From: Faecalibacterium longum CLA-AA-H243
GTDB taxonomy: Bacteria; Bacillota; Clostridia; Oscillospirales; Ruminococcaceae
NCBI RefSeq assembly: GCF_020687245.1
Contig: NZ_JAJEQG010000017.1
Coordinates: forward strand, 1-58,137
Direction: 5' to 3'
DNA length: 58,137 nucleotides
The notes below the pieces were generated by a model, which was not told the DNA's origin, made no database searches, and was given only the letters and a program-made list of their open reading frames with translations. Positions 42,386-50,820 of this stretch are shown piece after piece (position 1 is the stretch's first letter; the number at the start of each line of letters is the position of its first letter). Made by a program: the position numbers and the translations under genes.

Positions 42386-43507
42386 TCACACTTTCGTCAG
42401 CACGCCGCCGTTCATCCGGTAGACCTCGCCGTCTGTTTTGAGGAAAGCGGTGTCGTCGCAGCTGGTCACGAAGGTCTGCTTTTCCCGCATCCGGGTGAGC
42501 AGATACTGCTTGCGGCCATCGTCCAGCTCGCTGAGTACGTCGTCCAGCAGCATCACCGGGTGTTCGCCCGTGATGGAGGCAGCTGCGGCGGCTTCGGCCA
42601 TTTTAAGGCTGAGCACGACGCTCCGCTGCTGTCCCTGACTCGCATACACTTTTGCAGGCTGACCATCCAGAAGAAGGTCTAAATCTTCCCGGTGAGGGCC
42701 GCAGAGGCTCTGCCCGGCCCGCAGCTCTTCGGGCATTTTCTGCCGCAGAAGCTGGGCCAGACCGCCCGGCTCGAACTGGGCCGCATACCGCAGACTCAGT
42801 GTTTCCGCCCCGCGGGAAAGCTCCTCATAGTTGGCACAGGCCAGCGGGGAGAGAGCGGCGAGATAGGCTCTGCGCCGCTGCTGGATGGCCTCGCCCTGCT
42901 GGGCAAGCTCCACATTCAGCACTTCTAATAAGGCCCGCTTTTCAGCATAAGGCCGCTCAATGCCATTGGAAGAGCGCCGAAGCAGCGCGTTTTTCTGCTG
43001 CAAAGCCCGGACATAGCGGCGGTAGAGGGTCAGGTAGCCGGGGTAGAGCTGGCAGAGGGCAGCGTCCAGAAATTTCCGCCGCCCTTCCGGCGCGCCCTTC
43101 ACGAGACTCAGGTGTCCGGGGTCGAAAACCACCGCCGGAAAGCTGCCCGCAAGGCTGGCCGCCCGCTTGACTGCGCCCCCGTTCACCGAGACTGTCCGGC
43201 CCGGGCGGGGAGAGTCCGGCGCGCCCACCGTCAGGCGGACGCGGTTAGGCTCTTCCTTTTCCTGCTCTTCCTGCTGTGCGCGGAGGGTGGACGCTTTGAG
43301 TACGGCGAAGGGTTCGCCCCGGCGCACCAGCTCTGCGTCCTTGCCGCCCCGGAAGCTCTTGCCGCCGGTAAGCAGCCAGATGGCTTCCAGGAGGTTCGTC
43401 TTGCCCTGGCCGTTGTTGCCGCAGATGACAGTCAGCTCCCGGCCCGGCGTCAGGCTGGCCGAGGCGATGTTCCGGTAATTTTCGACTTCGAGAGAGAGCA
43501 GCCGCAT
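42386..43507 (-). CDS. recF: DNA replication/repair protein RecF
   Basis: A 373-residue SMC-like ATPase that helps load RecA at gaps. The Walker A motif GNNGQGKTN lies near residue 31 in the opening LLSLEVENYRNI...LTVICGNN. The signature motif region and the Walker B with D-loop (HPVMLLDDVLSELDDGRKQYLL) are near the C-terminus. The start at 43507 was chosen because it shares one base with the stop of the S4-domain gene (TGATG) and fits the family N-terminus; the frame extends 50 codons upstream without conservation. Confidence 0.96.
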   Translation of the reverse strand: MRLLSLEVENYRNIASASLTPGRELTVICGNNGQGKTNLLEAIWLLTGGKSFRGGKDAELVRRGEPFAVLKASTLRAQQEEQEKEEPNRVRLTVGAPDSPRPGRTVSVNGGAVKRAASLAGSFPAVVFDPGHLSLVKGAPEGRRKFLDAALCQLYPGYLTLYRRYVRALQQKNALLRRSSNGIERPYAEKRALLEVLNVELAQQGEAIQQRRRAYLAALSPLACANYEELSRGAETLSLRYAAQFEPGGLAQLLRQKMPEELRAGQSLCGPHREDLDLLLDGQPAKVYASQGQQRSVVLSLKMAEAAAAASITGEHPVMLLDDVLSELDDGRKQYLLTRMREKQTFVTSCDDTAFLKTDGEVYRMNGGVLTKV

Positions 43508-43722
43508 CAGCCGCCCATCCCGATCTCGATGGTCTGGCCGTCCAGCTCCACGGTATCGCCCGGGCGGCACTTCTTGCCGCGCATGGTGCAGACTTCGCCG
43601 TTGACCTTCACGGCCCCGCCCTGAACGAGCTCCTTGGCTTCGCCGCCGGTCTCGCACAGGCCCGCATATTTCAGCAGGGCGTCCAGCTTGATAAATTCGG
43701 TATGGATGAGGATCTTTTGCAT
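43507..43722 (-). CDS. yaaA: S4 domain RNA-binding protein YaaA
   Basis: A 71-residue protein consisting of a single S4 RNA-binding fold ([33 protein letters not shown], then [13 protein letters not shown]). It is always found between dnaN and recF in Firmicutes origins; its role is thought to involve RNA or ribosome binding but is not settled. The ATG at 43722 follows GAGGCG. It lies 13 bp after dnaN and overlaps recF by one base. Confidence 0.92.
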   Translation of the reverse strand: MQKILIHTEFIKLDALLKYAGLCETGGEAKELVQGGAVKVNGEVCTMRGKKCRPGDTVELDGQTIEIGMGG

Positions 43723-43735
43723 TTTATTACGCCTC

Positions 43736-44842
43736 TCAGTCGTTTTTGAAGCGGACGGGCAGAACCAGATACAGGAAGTCATTGCCCTCCACCGGCAGCA
43801 CTTTCACCGGGCTCAGCGGGCCGCTGATCTCCATCCGCACTTTCTCGGTGCGGGCATTGCGCAGCGCGTCCAACAGGTAGCGGTTGTTGAAACCGATCTC
43901 CACCTCGTCGCCCTCGCACTCGGCGTTGAACTCATCGACGACGCGGCCCAGATTGGTCTGGCAGCGGACGACGACTTTACCCTCTGTAAAAGTGATGCGG
44001 AGGGGATTTTTTAAACGCTCTGTAATAATCAGAGAAGCGCGCTCGATGGTCTCGATGAACTCCTTGGTGTCGATGGTCACCCGGGTGCGGCTGCCTGCCG
44101 GAATGACATTGTGATAGTTGAGGAACTCGCCCTCAATGAGGCGGCTCATGATGGTGTAGCCAGCGGTCATGAACACGACGTAGCGGCGGTTGGCACAGAT
44201 GTGGACCGGCTCTTCGTCGTCGTTGGGCAGCAGATGAGACACTTCGGTCATGGTCTTGCTGGGGACGATGATGCGGATGTCCTTGACTGCAGTGACGGGC
44301 CGCTCCACGATGGCCAGACGGTAGCCGTCCAGGGCAACGATGGTCATTTTATCCGGCTCTATCTCAAAAAGTTCACCGGTATGCGCAGGTTTTTTTTCAT
44401 CCTGGCTGACAGCGTAGAGGGTGCGGTCGATCATATCGCGGAGCACGCCGGTCTTGATGGTCAGGGTCTCCTCGGCGCCGGTGTTGGGCAGCTCGGGGAA
44501 ATCGGTGGCCGACATGGACTGGATCTCGAACTGCGCCACGCCGCTCTGGATGGTGGTTTTGCCATTATCGGCAGACTGAATCGTGATCTGGCCTGCCGGC
44601 ATCCGGCTGATCATGCTGCTGAGGAGCTTGGCATTCAGCACGATCTCACCGGGTTCTTTGACATTGGCTTCGATGGTGGTCACGATGCCCATTTCGAGGT
44701 CGTAGCCGGTAAGGGTCAGCTGGAAGCCTTCTGCCTTTAGTAAAATGCCCTCCAGTACCGGGATGGTAGAGCGCAGAGTGACTGCTTTGGATACGCCGTC
44801 AATGGCTGCACTCAGAAGAGTTTTGTCGCAGATGATGTTCAA
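43736..44842 (-). CDS. dnaN: DNA polymerase III beta sliding clamp
   Basis: A 368-residue sliding clamp that forms a ring dimer around DNA and gives the replicase its processivity. It starts with [21 protein letters not shown] and has three similar domains. The C-terminal segment [28 protein letters not shown] and the ending [10 protein letters not shown] contribute to the peptide-binding groove. It is the second gene of the dnaA operon, separated from dnaA by the origin-like AT-rich gap. Confidence 0.97.
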   Translation of the reverse strand: MNIICDKTLLSAAIDGVSKAVTLRSTIPVLEGILLKAEGFQLTLTGYDLEMGIVTTIEANVKEPGEIVLNAKLLSSMISRMPAGQITIQSADNGKTTIQSGVAQFEIQSMSATDFPELPNTGAEETLTIKTGVLRDMIDRTLYAVSQDEKKPAHTGELFEIEPDKMTIVALDGYRLAIVERPVTAVKDIRIIVPSKTMTEVSHLLPNDDEEPVHICANRRYVVFMTAGYTIMSRLIEGEFLNYHNVIPAGSRTRVTIDTKEFIETIERASLIITERLKNPLRITFTEGKVVVRCQTNLGRVVDEFNAECEGDEVEIGFNNRYLLDALRNARTEKVRMEISGPLSPVKVLPVEGNDFLYLVLPVRFKND

Positions 44843-45240
44843 ATCTTCTTCTCTCCTTTTTTGCGTCTGTTTTGCTGTCGTTCCTCATGGGATCCGATGC
44901 AAAAACCTGTTTTCTTTATTGAACTTGTTGTAGTAATCGTAGTAGGGGGTGGGGAAGATGTGGAAAACTCTGCAAACCCTTGCCGGGATGCGGGGATTTG
45001 GTTTTCCACGGAGATGTTGAGGAACTGTGAATGGAATGTTGAATCGGGGAGAGCGGTGGTTCTTTCCACATCCGCTGTGAAAAACGAAAGTTGAATGTTG
45101 AAAACCATGTGGAAAGAGTGGAAAGTTTCGGCCTTTCACCACAATATCTAGGTCTATTTTCCCCTTTTTGTTCCTCTTTCTCCCCATATTTTGGGGTTTG
45201 ACCCCTGAATGAGTATGACTTTTAAGCCTGCTCTGGTGTG
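44843..45240. other. dnaA-dnaN intergenic origin region
   Basis: A 398-bp gap with exact TTWTNCACA DnaA boxes at 44959-44967 and 45076-45084 and near matches at 45002-45010, 45062-45070 and 45108-45116. The dnaA-dnaN gap is the second half of bipartite Firmicutes origins. No ORF is seen. Confidence 0.7.
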
Positions 45241-46563
45241 TTAAGCCTTCACATTCTTGATGATGTCGCTCACCGTCTCCCGCAGGTGCTGGTCATTCTT
45301 CATGTCCCGCTCCATGGTCTTGAGGGAGTAGACGATGGTGGAATGGTCACGGCCCGAGAACTCCCGGCCGATCTCCTCCATGCTCATGCCGGTGACCTCG
45401 CGCAGGATATAGATAGCCACGCGGCGGGCGGAGGCCACATTGGCGTTCCGCTTGGTGCCGCGGATGTCGGCAGGGGAGACGTTGAAGGTGCGGGATACCT
45501 CGCCCACGATCTTCTCGATGGTGACAGGCACGGGCTGGGTCTCGTTGAGGATGTCCTTGATGGCATTCTGTGCCACGCTGATGACCGGCTGGATGCCCTC
45601 GAGCATATAGTAGGCGTTGAGCTTTTTGACCGCGCCTTCCAGCTGGCGGATGTTATTTTTCAGATGGTTGGCGATGAACTCGGCCACGTCCTCGGGCAGG
45701 TCGAGGTGGAGAAGCTCTGCCTTGCGCTTGACGATGGCCACGCGGGTCTCGAAATCCGGCGGCTGGACGTCGGCGGTCAGGCCCCATTCGAAGCGGGTGC
45801 GCAGACGCTCTTCCAGGCTCTTGATCTCCTTGGCCGGGCGGTCGGACGCGATGACGATCTGCTTGTGGGCATCGTGGAGGGAGTTGAAGGTATGGAAGAA
45901 TTCTTCCTGGGTGGACTCCTTGCCCGCGATGAACTGGATGTCGTCCACCAGCAGCAGGTCGGCCACGCGGTACTTCATCCGGAAGTCCTCGGTGCTGCCG
46001 GCGCGGATGGCCGCGATCAGCTCGTTGGTGAACTGCTCACAGGTGACATACATGATGACGAAGTCGGGGTGGGTGCGCTTGATCTCGGTCTGGATGGCCG
46101 TCAGCAGATGGGTCTTGCCGAGGCCCGAGCCGCCGTAGATGAACAACGGGTTGTAAGCACCGGAAGGGTTGGCCGCAACAGCCTGCGCCGCAGCAAACGC
46201 AAACTGGTTGGATGGGCCTTTGATGAAGTTCTCGAAGGTGAATTCATAGTTGCCCTGCGGGGAGGCGGGGTTCGCCTCGTACTGCTGGGCCAGCACCACT
46301 TCGTGGGGCGGTGTGCTGGGGACGACGAGGGTGATGTCCACGTCAAAGCCCAGCACTGTTTTGAAGGCCTCTTTGAGCAGGCCGAGATAACGGTCCGTCA
46401 CGATCTTGCAGATGAAGTCGTTGCGCACCGAGAGGGTGATATGGCTGGAGTCCTCAAAGCTGATAGGCTCCAACCCGTCGATATAGAGATTATACGTCGG
46501 CTCCGCCATCTGCGCCTTGCAGTAGCTCTGGGCAGCCTCTAAAACGTCCTTGAAAGAATCCAT
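45241..46563 (-). CDS. dnaA: Chromosomal replication initiator DnaA
   Basis: A 440-residue AAA+ initiator that binds DnaA boxes and melts the origin. Domain I is at the N-terminus (YNLYIDGLEPISFEDSSHITL). A variable linker is followed by the AAA+ core with Walker A GGSGLGKTH, Walker B LLLVDDIQFI and sensor motifs. The C-terminal domain IV shows the DNA-binding signature REFSGRDHSTIVYSLKTME. A promoter with a TG-extended TATACT at 46619-46614 lies about 50 bp upstream. It is divergent from rpmH. Confidence 0.98.
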   Translation of the reverse strand: MDSFKDVLEAAQSYCKAQMAEPTYNLYIDGLEPISFEDSSHITLSVRNDFICKIVTDRYLGLLKEAFKTVLGFDVDITLVVPSTPPHEVVLAQQYEANPASPQGNYEFTFENFIKGPSNQFAFAAAQAVAANPSGAYNPLFIYGGSGLGKTHLLTAIQTEIKRTHPDFVIMYVTCEQFTNELIAAIRAGSTEDFRMKYRVADLLLVDDIQFIAGKESTQEEFFHTFNSLHDAHKQIVIASDRPAKEIKSLEERLRTRFEWGLTADVQPPDFETRVAIVKRKAELLHLDLPEDVAEFIANHLKNNIRQLEGAVKKLNAYYMLEGIQPVISVAQNAIKDILNETQPVPVTIEKIVGEVSRTFNVSPADIRGTKRNANVASARRVAIYILREVTGMSMEEIGREFSGRDHSTIVYSLKTMERDMKNDQHLRETVSDIIKNVKA

Positions 46564-46940
46564 AGTACATCCACTCCATTGAAGTTTTCAACAATGCTGC
46601 TGATACCAGGTTAGTATACCACAAAAATCCCCCTGCGTCTATATTATATAAGGTAATTTATAATACATAAAAAAGACATACCTGCGTCTGGGAAACGGCC
46701 TTGTGTCCAAGGCGGAGAAAAGCCACAAGATATTGTGGATAAAAAGTTTTCCACGGGAAATGGGTGAAAAAGTTGAAAGTTTCTCCACAGAGGTTTTTCA
46801 AAAAAGTTTGAAGGAAAGCGAAAAAAATGCTTGACAGAAGGCCATAGTGTGCGATATACTGTTGAATTGCAAGCCTGTCCCCATTTTGGGACCAGAATAG
46901 ACCCCATACCGGGGACGAGTTTTTACGGAGGAAATACACC
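46564..46940. other. dnaA-rpmH intergenic origin region
   Basis: A 377-bp gap with an exact DnaA box (TGTGGATAA, 46734-46742), neighbouring near matches at 46747-46755 and 46790-46798, and an AT-rich block (about 46638-46674), a candidate unwinding element. It also holds the dnaA promoter (leftward) and the rpmH promoter (rightward). The gene polarity flips here. Confidence 0.75.
46831..46860 (+). promoter_or_regulatory. rpmH promoter
   Basis: TTGACA (46831-46836), an 18-bp spacer and TATACT (46855-46860). The leader contains a GTCCCC...GGGGAC hairpin before the GGAGG ribosome binding site. Confidence 0.85.
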
Positions 46941-47075
46941 ATGAAGAGAACTTTTCAGCCCAAGAAGCGTCAGCGCAAGGAAGTTCATGGCTTCCTGACC
47001 CGCATGAGCACCAAGAACGGCCGCAAGGTCATCAACGCACGCCGTGCTAAGGGCCGCAAGAGCCTGACCGTCTGA
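46941..47075 (+). CDS. rpmH: Large ribosomal subunit protein bL34
   Basis: A 44-residue highly basic ribosomal protein of the 50S subunit, [13 protein letters not shown] at the start and [11 protein letters not shown] at the end, matching the family throughout. It is too short to show up in ordinary ORF lists. The ATG follows ACGGAGG. It is the first gene rightward from the origin. Its terminator separates it from rnpA, which is often co-transcribed with it in other bacteria. Confidence 0.98.
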   Translation: MKRTFQPKKRQRKEVHGFLTRMSTKNGRKVINARRAKGRKSLTV

Positions 47076-47121
47076 TCCTGAGCAGTATGCATCAGGTCCG
47101 GCGCAGAATGGAATATGCGCA

Positions 47122-47160
47122 AAAAGGCCGCTGATATTGGATTGGCGGTCTTATTTTTTT
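47122..47160 (+). terminator. Terminator of rpmH
   Basis: Hairpin AAGGCCGC...GCGGTCTT followed by ATTTTTTT. Confidence 0.8.
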
Positions 47161-47244
47161 ACCCGGCATTCGGGAAAAAAGGCCGGAAAGCTGCGGTGAA
47201 TAGTCGCATTGCCTAAAAAAACTGTCAAAGATTTGGCAGAGAAA

Positions 47245-47288
47245 ACGCCCGGATGAGCTTTTCATGTCGGCGTTTTTTTGCTATACTG
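47245..47288 (+). promoter_or_regulatory. Hairpin with U-run and -10 element upstream of rnpA
   Basis: A terminator-like hairpin AACGCC...GGCGTT followed by TTTTT is overlapped by TATACT at about 47282-47287, which may start the rnpA-yidD-yidC-jag transcript. The rest of the gap 47161-47350 shows nothing recognisable. Confidence 0.45.
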
Positions 47289-47350
47289 AACACTGAGCAT
47301 TGCTTTTTTCCGGGCGGTGCTCCCACATCACCTGAAGGGAGGCGCACAGG

Positions 47351-47746
47351 ATGCGCTATCGTCCCATCCGCCGCAACGGCGAGTTTGGCCGTGTGTATGC
47401 CCGCGGCAAGTCCTATGTCAACCAGGCGCTGGTGCTCTACGTGCTCAAAACGCGGAGCAAGCGCACCCGGGTGGGCCTGACGGCCACCAAAAAGATCGGC
47501 CACGCCGTGCAGCGCAACCGCGCCCGCCGCGTTATGAAGGCCGCCATCGACGAGCATCTCGACTACAACATCGGCGGCTACGACCTCGTTTTCGTGGCCC
47601 GGGGCATGACCCCCCGGCTCAAGAGCTGGCAGCTCAGCGCCATCGTGGCAAAGCTCTTTGCCCAGGCCGGCCTGCCGGATAAGGCAAAGCAGCCGGGCGC
47701 AAAGCCCCCAGCCACCCTGCCGCCGGTCCGGAAGCCCGAGGCGTGA
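47351..47746 (+). CDS. rnpA: Ribonuclease P protein component
   Basis: A 131-residue basic protein that assists the RNase P RNA in processing tRNA 5' ends. Family motifs are [29 protein letters not shown] and the RNR signature [15 protein letters not shown]. The C-terminus carries a Pro/Lys-rich extension ([15 protein letters not shown]). The ATG at 47351 follows GGGAGG. Its stop overlaps the GTG of yidD by 4 bp. The RNase P RNA gene is not in this window. Confidence 0.96.
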   Translation: MRYRPIRRNGEFGRVYARGKSYVNQALVLYVLKTRSKRTRVGLTATKKIGHAVQRNRARRVMKAAIDEHLDYNIGGYDLVFVARGMTPRLKSWQLSAIVAKLFAQAGLPDKAKQPGAKPPATLPPVRKPEA

Positions 47747-48033
47747 GCATCTTTCAGAAAGCCCTCTGCGGGCTCATCCGGCTCTACCAGAAGTTCATCA
47801 GCCCGGGGCTGGGGCGGAACTGCCGCTTTTCGCCCTCCTGCAGCCAGTACGGCATCGAGGCCATCCGCACCCACGGCTGCGTCAAAGGGCTGCTGCTGAC
47901 GGCGTGGCGCATCGCCCGGTGCAATCCGCTGGGCCGCTGGGGCTACGACCCCGTACCGGAAAAGGGCCGCTGGAAAAATCCGGCCCGGCATCTCTCGGCC
48001 TCGGCTCTGTTTTCCACCAGACACGAAAAATAA
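47743..48033 (+). CDS. yidD: Membrane protein insertion efficiency factor YidD
   Basis: A 96-residue protein with the YidD signature: [31 protein letters not shown], then [29 protein letters not shown]. The conserved Cys residues and the amphipathic N-terminal helix are in place. It assists YidC and Sec in membrane insertion. The start is a GTG overlapping the rnpA stop. A tail of about 20 unconserved residues runs into the repeat cluster before yidC. Confidence 0.95.
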   Translation: MSIFQKALCGLIRLYQKFISPGLGRNCRFSPSCSQYGIEAIRTHGCVKGLLLTAWRIARCNPLGRWGYDPVPEKGRWKNPARHLSASALFSTRHEK

Positions 48034-48044
48034 GTGGAAAATCT

Positions 48045-48188
48045 CTTCGTCGATGCTCTTTGGAAGAGCGCTGAAGCGGGGAAGACCTCTCCGTCAATGC
48101 CCTTTGAAAAAGGGCGGCAGAGGGGAGGAAAACCTCTCCGTCACGGCTTCGCCGTGCCACCTCCCCTAGCGAGGGGAGGCTGAGAGGA
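48045..48188. repeat. Three diverged tandem copies of the family-1 REP-like element
   Basis: Units start near 48045, 48089 and 48143, each opening (A)CCTCTYCGTC and carrying an inner palindrome (GCTCTTTGGAAGAGC, GCCCTTTGAAAAAGGGC, CGGCTTCGCCG). The last ends with CCTCCCCTAGCGAGGGGAGG. Related to the element at 42002-42051. No ORF. Confidence 0.7.
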
Positions 48189-48280
48189 AAAGCTATTATA
48201 ATTGCTTCTTGTGACGTGCTGAACTGTGGGCGGCGTGTCCTACGATAAAAATAACCGTCCCGCACCACAGGCGGGGCAGA

Positions 48281-49366
48281 ATGGACAGAGACATGAATAT
48301 TTTGTACATCCTCGGTGTACCTCTCGGCTATGTGATGGAGTGGATCTACAACCTCATCCCGAACTACGGCTGGGACATCATCATCTTCACCATCGTCATC
48401 CGCCTGCTCAGCATCCCTCTGCAGCTCAACCAGCAGAAGAGCATGGCCAAGATGTCCGCTTTCCAGCCGATGATCGCCGACATCCAGAAAAAGTACAAGG
48501 ACAAGCCCGAAAAGCAGCAGGAAGAGCTGCTCAAGCTCCAGCAGGAGTACGGCTATAAGCCCACCGCCGGCTGTATGCCCATGCTGGTCAACTTCCTCGT
48601 CATGTTCGGCGTCATCGAGGTCGTGTACCGCCCGTTGCAGCGCATCTTCCACATCGGCGCCGACGCCATCACCGCCGCAGGCGATGCCATGACCGCTCTG
48701 GGCATCAGCTTCACTCAGGTGACCCGCGACACCAATATCATCGCACAGGTGCTGGCCGGTGAGTCCACCGTCACCTCTGTGTTCACCGCAGACCAGCTGA
48801 ACACCATCACTGAGTTCGGCCAGCACATGGACTTCTTCGGCATCGACCTGACCCGTGTGCCGCAGTACAGCCTGGCAGCAGACAACCTGCCCCTGCTGAT
48901 CTTCCCCATCCTGGCTGTCGTCACCATGTTCATCTCCACCCACATCAGCATGAAGGCCTCCGGCCAGGAGATGCAGGGCAGCATGAAGCTGACCATGTAT
49001 ATGATGCCTTTGATGTACGTCTTCTTCTGCTTTACCGTTCCCTGCGCATTCTCTCTGTACTACGTCATTTCCAACATCGTGATGACCGTCCAGACCCAGG
49101 TCATGCGCAAGATCTATGACCCCGAGAAGATGAAGGAGCAGGTCAAGGCCGAGATCGCTTCCCGCAAGAAGGAAGAGAAGCGCGGCGTGAAGAGCACCAC
49201 CATCAAGGTTCAGGACGAGAAGACCGGTGAGGTCGTGGAAAAGAACATCTCCGCCAGCGAGATGAACAAGCGCCGCCTCGAGTATGCCCGCCAGCAGGAT
49301 GCTGAGCGCTACAAGGACGAGCGCACTGTCCCGCTGAGCGAGCTGCAGAACAAAAAGGAGGATTGA
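48281..49366 (+). CDS. yidC: Membrane protein insertase YidC
   Basis: A 361-residue Oxa1/YidC-family insertase, Gram-positive type without the large external domain of E. coli YidC. Five hydrophobic helices are expected. The conserved groove Arg lies in IVIRLLSIPLQLNQQKSM, followed by the cytoplasmic helical hairpin (MIADIQKKYKDKPEKQQEELLKLQ) and GCMPMLVNFLVMFG. No lipobox is seen at the N-terminus, unlike Bacillus SpoIIIJ. The start could instead be the ATG at 48293. The basic C-terminal tail is rich in Lys/Glu. It is followed 5 bp later by jag. Confidence 0.95.
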   Translation: MDRDMNILYILGVPLGYVMEWIYNLIPNYGWDIIIFTIVIRLLSIPLQLNQQKSMAKMSAFQPMIADIQKKYKDKPEKQQEELLKLQQEYGYKPTAGCMPMLVNFLVMFGVIEVVYRPLQRIFHIGADAITAAGDAMTALGISFTQVTRDTNIIAQVLAGESTVTSVFTADQLNTITEFGQHMDFFGIDLTRVPQYSLAADNLPLLIFPILAVVTMFISTHISMKASGQEMQGSMKLTMYMMPLMYVFFCFTVPCAFSLYYVISNIVMTVQTQVMRKIYDPEKMKEQVKAEIASRKKEEKRGVKSTTIKVQDEKTGEVVEKNISASEMNKRRLEYARQQDAERYKDERTVPLSELQNKKED

Positions 49367-49371
49367 CGGTT

Positions 49372-50523
49372 ATGATCCGTACGCAGGAAGCGACCGGCAA
49401 GACGGTCGATGAAGCACGCACCAACGCCTGCGCTCTGCTGGGCGTGGAAAAGGACGACATCAACGTTAGCTACGAAGTGCTGGAAATGCCCCAGAAGACC
49501 GGTTTTCTGGGCCTGAAGCTCACTCCCGCCAAGGTCCGCGTCAGCGTCGAGCTGCCGGACGAGCCTGTGGCAGCTCCTGCTGCCCCCGTTGAGGAGTCCA
49601 CTCCCGTTGTGGAGGAGAAGGCTGCTCCTGTGGCGGCTGAGCCTGTCGTCGAAGAGACTGCCCCTGAAGCTCCCGCTGCTGTGGAAGAGCCTGCTGCTCC
49701 CGCTGAGGAAGCTGCCCCTGCCGAAGAGCAGGCTGCTCCCGCCGCAGAGGGCGAAGAGGTGGAAGTCCCCATCAACATCGAGGAGAACGCCAAGGTCAAG
49801 GCCGCTGTGGACTACCTGAAGGATGTCATCGAGAAGATGGGCGTACAGGACGTCAAGTTCAGCGCTGTGCAGAAGGGTGAGGCTACCATCATCCGTCTGG
49901 ACGGCGAGAAGATGGGCGCCCTCATCGGCCGCCGCGGCGAGACGATGGAGAGCCTGTCCTATCTGGCAAGCCTCGTGGCAAACCGCCTCGAGGGCGACTA
50001 CATCAAGCTGGGCCTCGACGTGGCCGGCTACCGCGACAAGCGCGAGAGCGACCTGACCGCACTGGCGCAGCGCATCGGTGCCAAGGTGCGCCGCACTGGC
50101 CGCAGCTTTGCCATGGAGCCCATGAACCCCTACGAGCGCCGCATCATCCACTCTGCCATCGGCAAGATGGAGGGCGTCCGCAGCGAGAGCAAGGGCGAGG
50201 GCCGTGACCGCCGTGTGGTCATCTACTCCACCGACCCCAACGCTGTGGCTGAGAGCGCAAATGCACGTCCCCGCGGACCCCGCGGCGGTCATGACCGCAA
50301 CGGCAATGGCCGCAGCGGCGGCTATCATCGCGGCGGCGAGCGCCGTGGTGACCGGAATGGCCGTGGCCCGCGCAATGGCGGCGGCCGTGGCGGCTACCGC
50401 TCCAATGTGCCTGAGCGCACCTACACCCCGCGCGATGCCGAGAATGCTGCTCCTGTGGCACCCAAGCGCACCGAGCGTGTGGATGACTTCGCGGATCTGA
50501 GCTTCGGCAAGATCGAGCTGTAA
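49372..50523 (+). CDS. jag: KH/R3H RNA-binding protein Jag (KhpB/EloR)
   Basis: A 383-residue protein with an N-terminal Jag_N domain (TQEATGKTVDEARTNACALLG...GFLGLK, about 1-55) and a long Ala/Pro/Glu linker (about 62-130). A KH domain follows (GALIGRRGETMESLSYLASLVAN), then an R3H domain (RTGRSFAMEPMNPYERRIIHSAI). A Gly/Arg-rich tail (about 300-350, with RGG- and GRGG-type repeats) is not part of the standard family. Jag/EloR links RNA binding with cell elongation in other Firmicutes. The start at 49372 follows AAGGAGG. It is co-transcribed with yidC. Confidence 0.94.
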   Translation: MIRTQEATGKTVDEARTNACALLGVEKDDINVSYEVLEMPQKTGFLGLKLTPAKVRVSVELPDEPVAAPAAPVEESTPVVEEKAAPVAAEPVVEETAPEAPAAVEEPAAPAEEAAPAEEQAAPAAEGEEVEVPINIEENAKVKAAVDYLKDVIEKMGVQDVKFSAVQKGEATIIRLDGEKMGALIGRRGETMESLSYLASLVANRLEGDYIKLGLDVAGYRDKRESDLTALAQRIGAKVRRTGRSFAMEPMNPYERRIIHSAIGKMEGVRSESKGEGRDRRVVIYSTDPNAVAESANARPRGPRGGHDRNGNGRSGGYHRGGERRGDRNGRGPRNGGGRGGYRSNVPERTYTPRDAENAAPVAPKRTERVDDFADLSFGKIEL

Positions 50524-50534
50524 AAGCTGAATGA

Positions 50535-50585
50535 TAAGACCCTCTCCCGCATGGCGGAAGCCGTGCAGGGGAGGGTCTTTTTTGT
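50535..50585 (+). terminator. Terminator of the rnpA-jag operon
   Basis: Hairpin AAGACCCTCTCCC...GGGAGGGTCTT followed by TTTTT. Confidence 0.9.
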
Positions 50586-50735
50586 GCGAGGAACACTATA
50601 AATTTACACATCTTTTGCATGAAGATGGTTTACGATGAAAAGCGAATCTGAAAAAATAATTTAGGAAGAAAAGTCGTTCTTATCGGAAAATTGGAGAATA
50701 TGCCCAATTCCGGAAGAAATTTTTCTCCTACTTGC

Positions 50736-50768
50736 ACATTGTAAAACAATGTCGGCAAGCCTTATACT
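50736..50768 (+). promoter_or_regulatory. Promoter and palindromic operator of the 5'-nucleotidase gene
   Basis: TTGTAA (50740-50745), a 17-bp spacer and TATACT (50763-50768). The perfect palindrome ACATTGT-AAA-ACAATGT (50736-50752) covers the -35, a typical repressor or activator position. The rest of the gap 50586-50735 shows nothing else. Confidence 0.55.
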
Positions 50769-50820
50769 AGAGCTACAAATGCTTCGGAGTGTATACCAAG
50801 CAAAAAAGAGAGGAATTATT

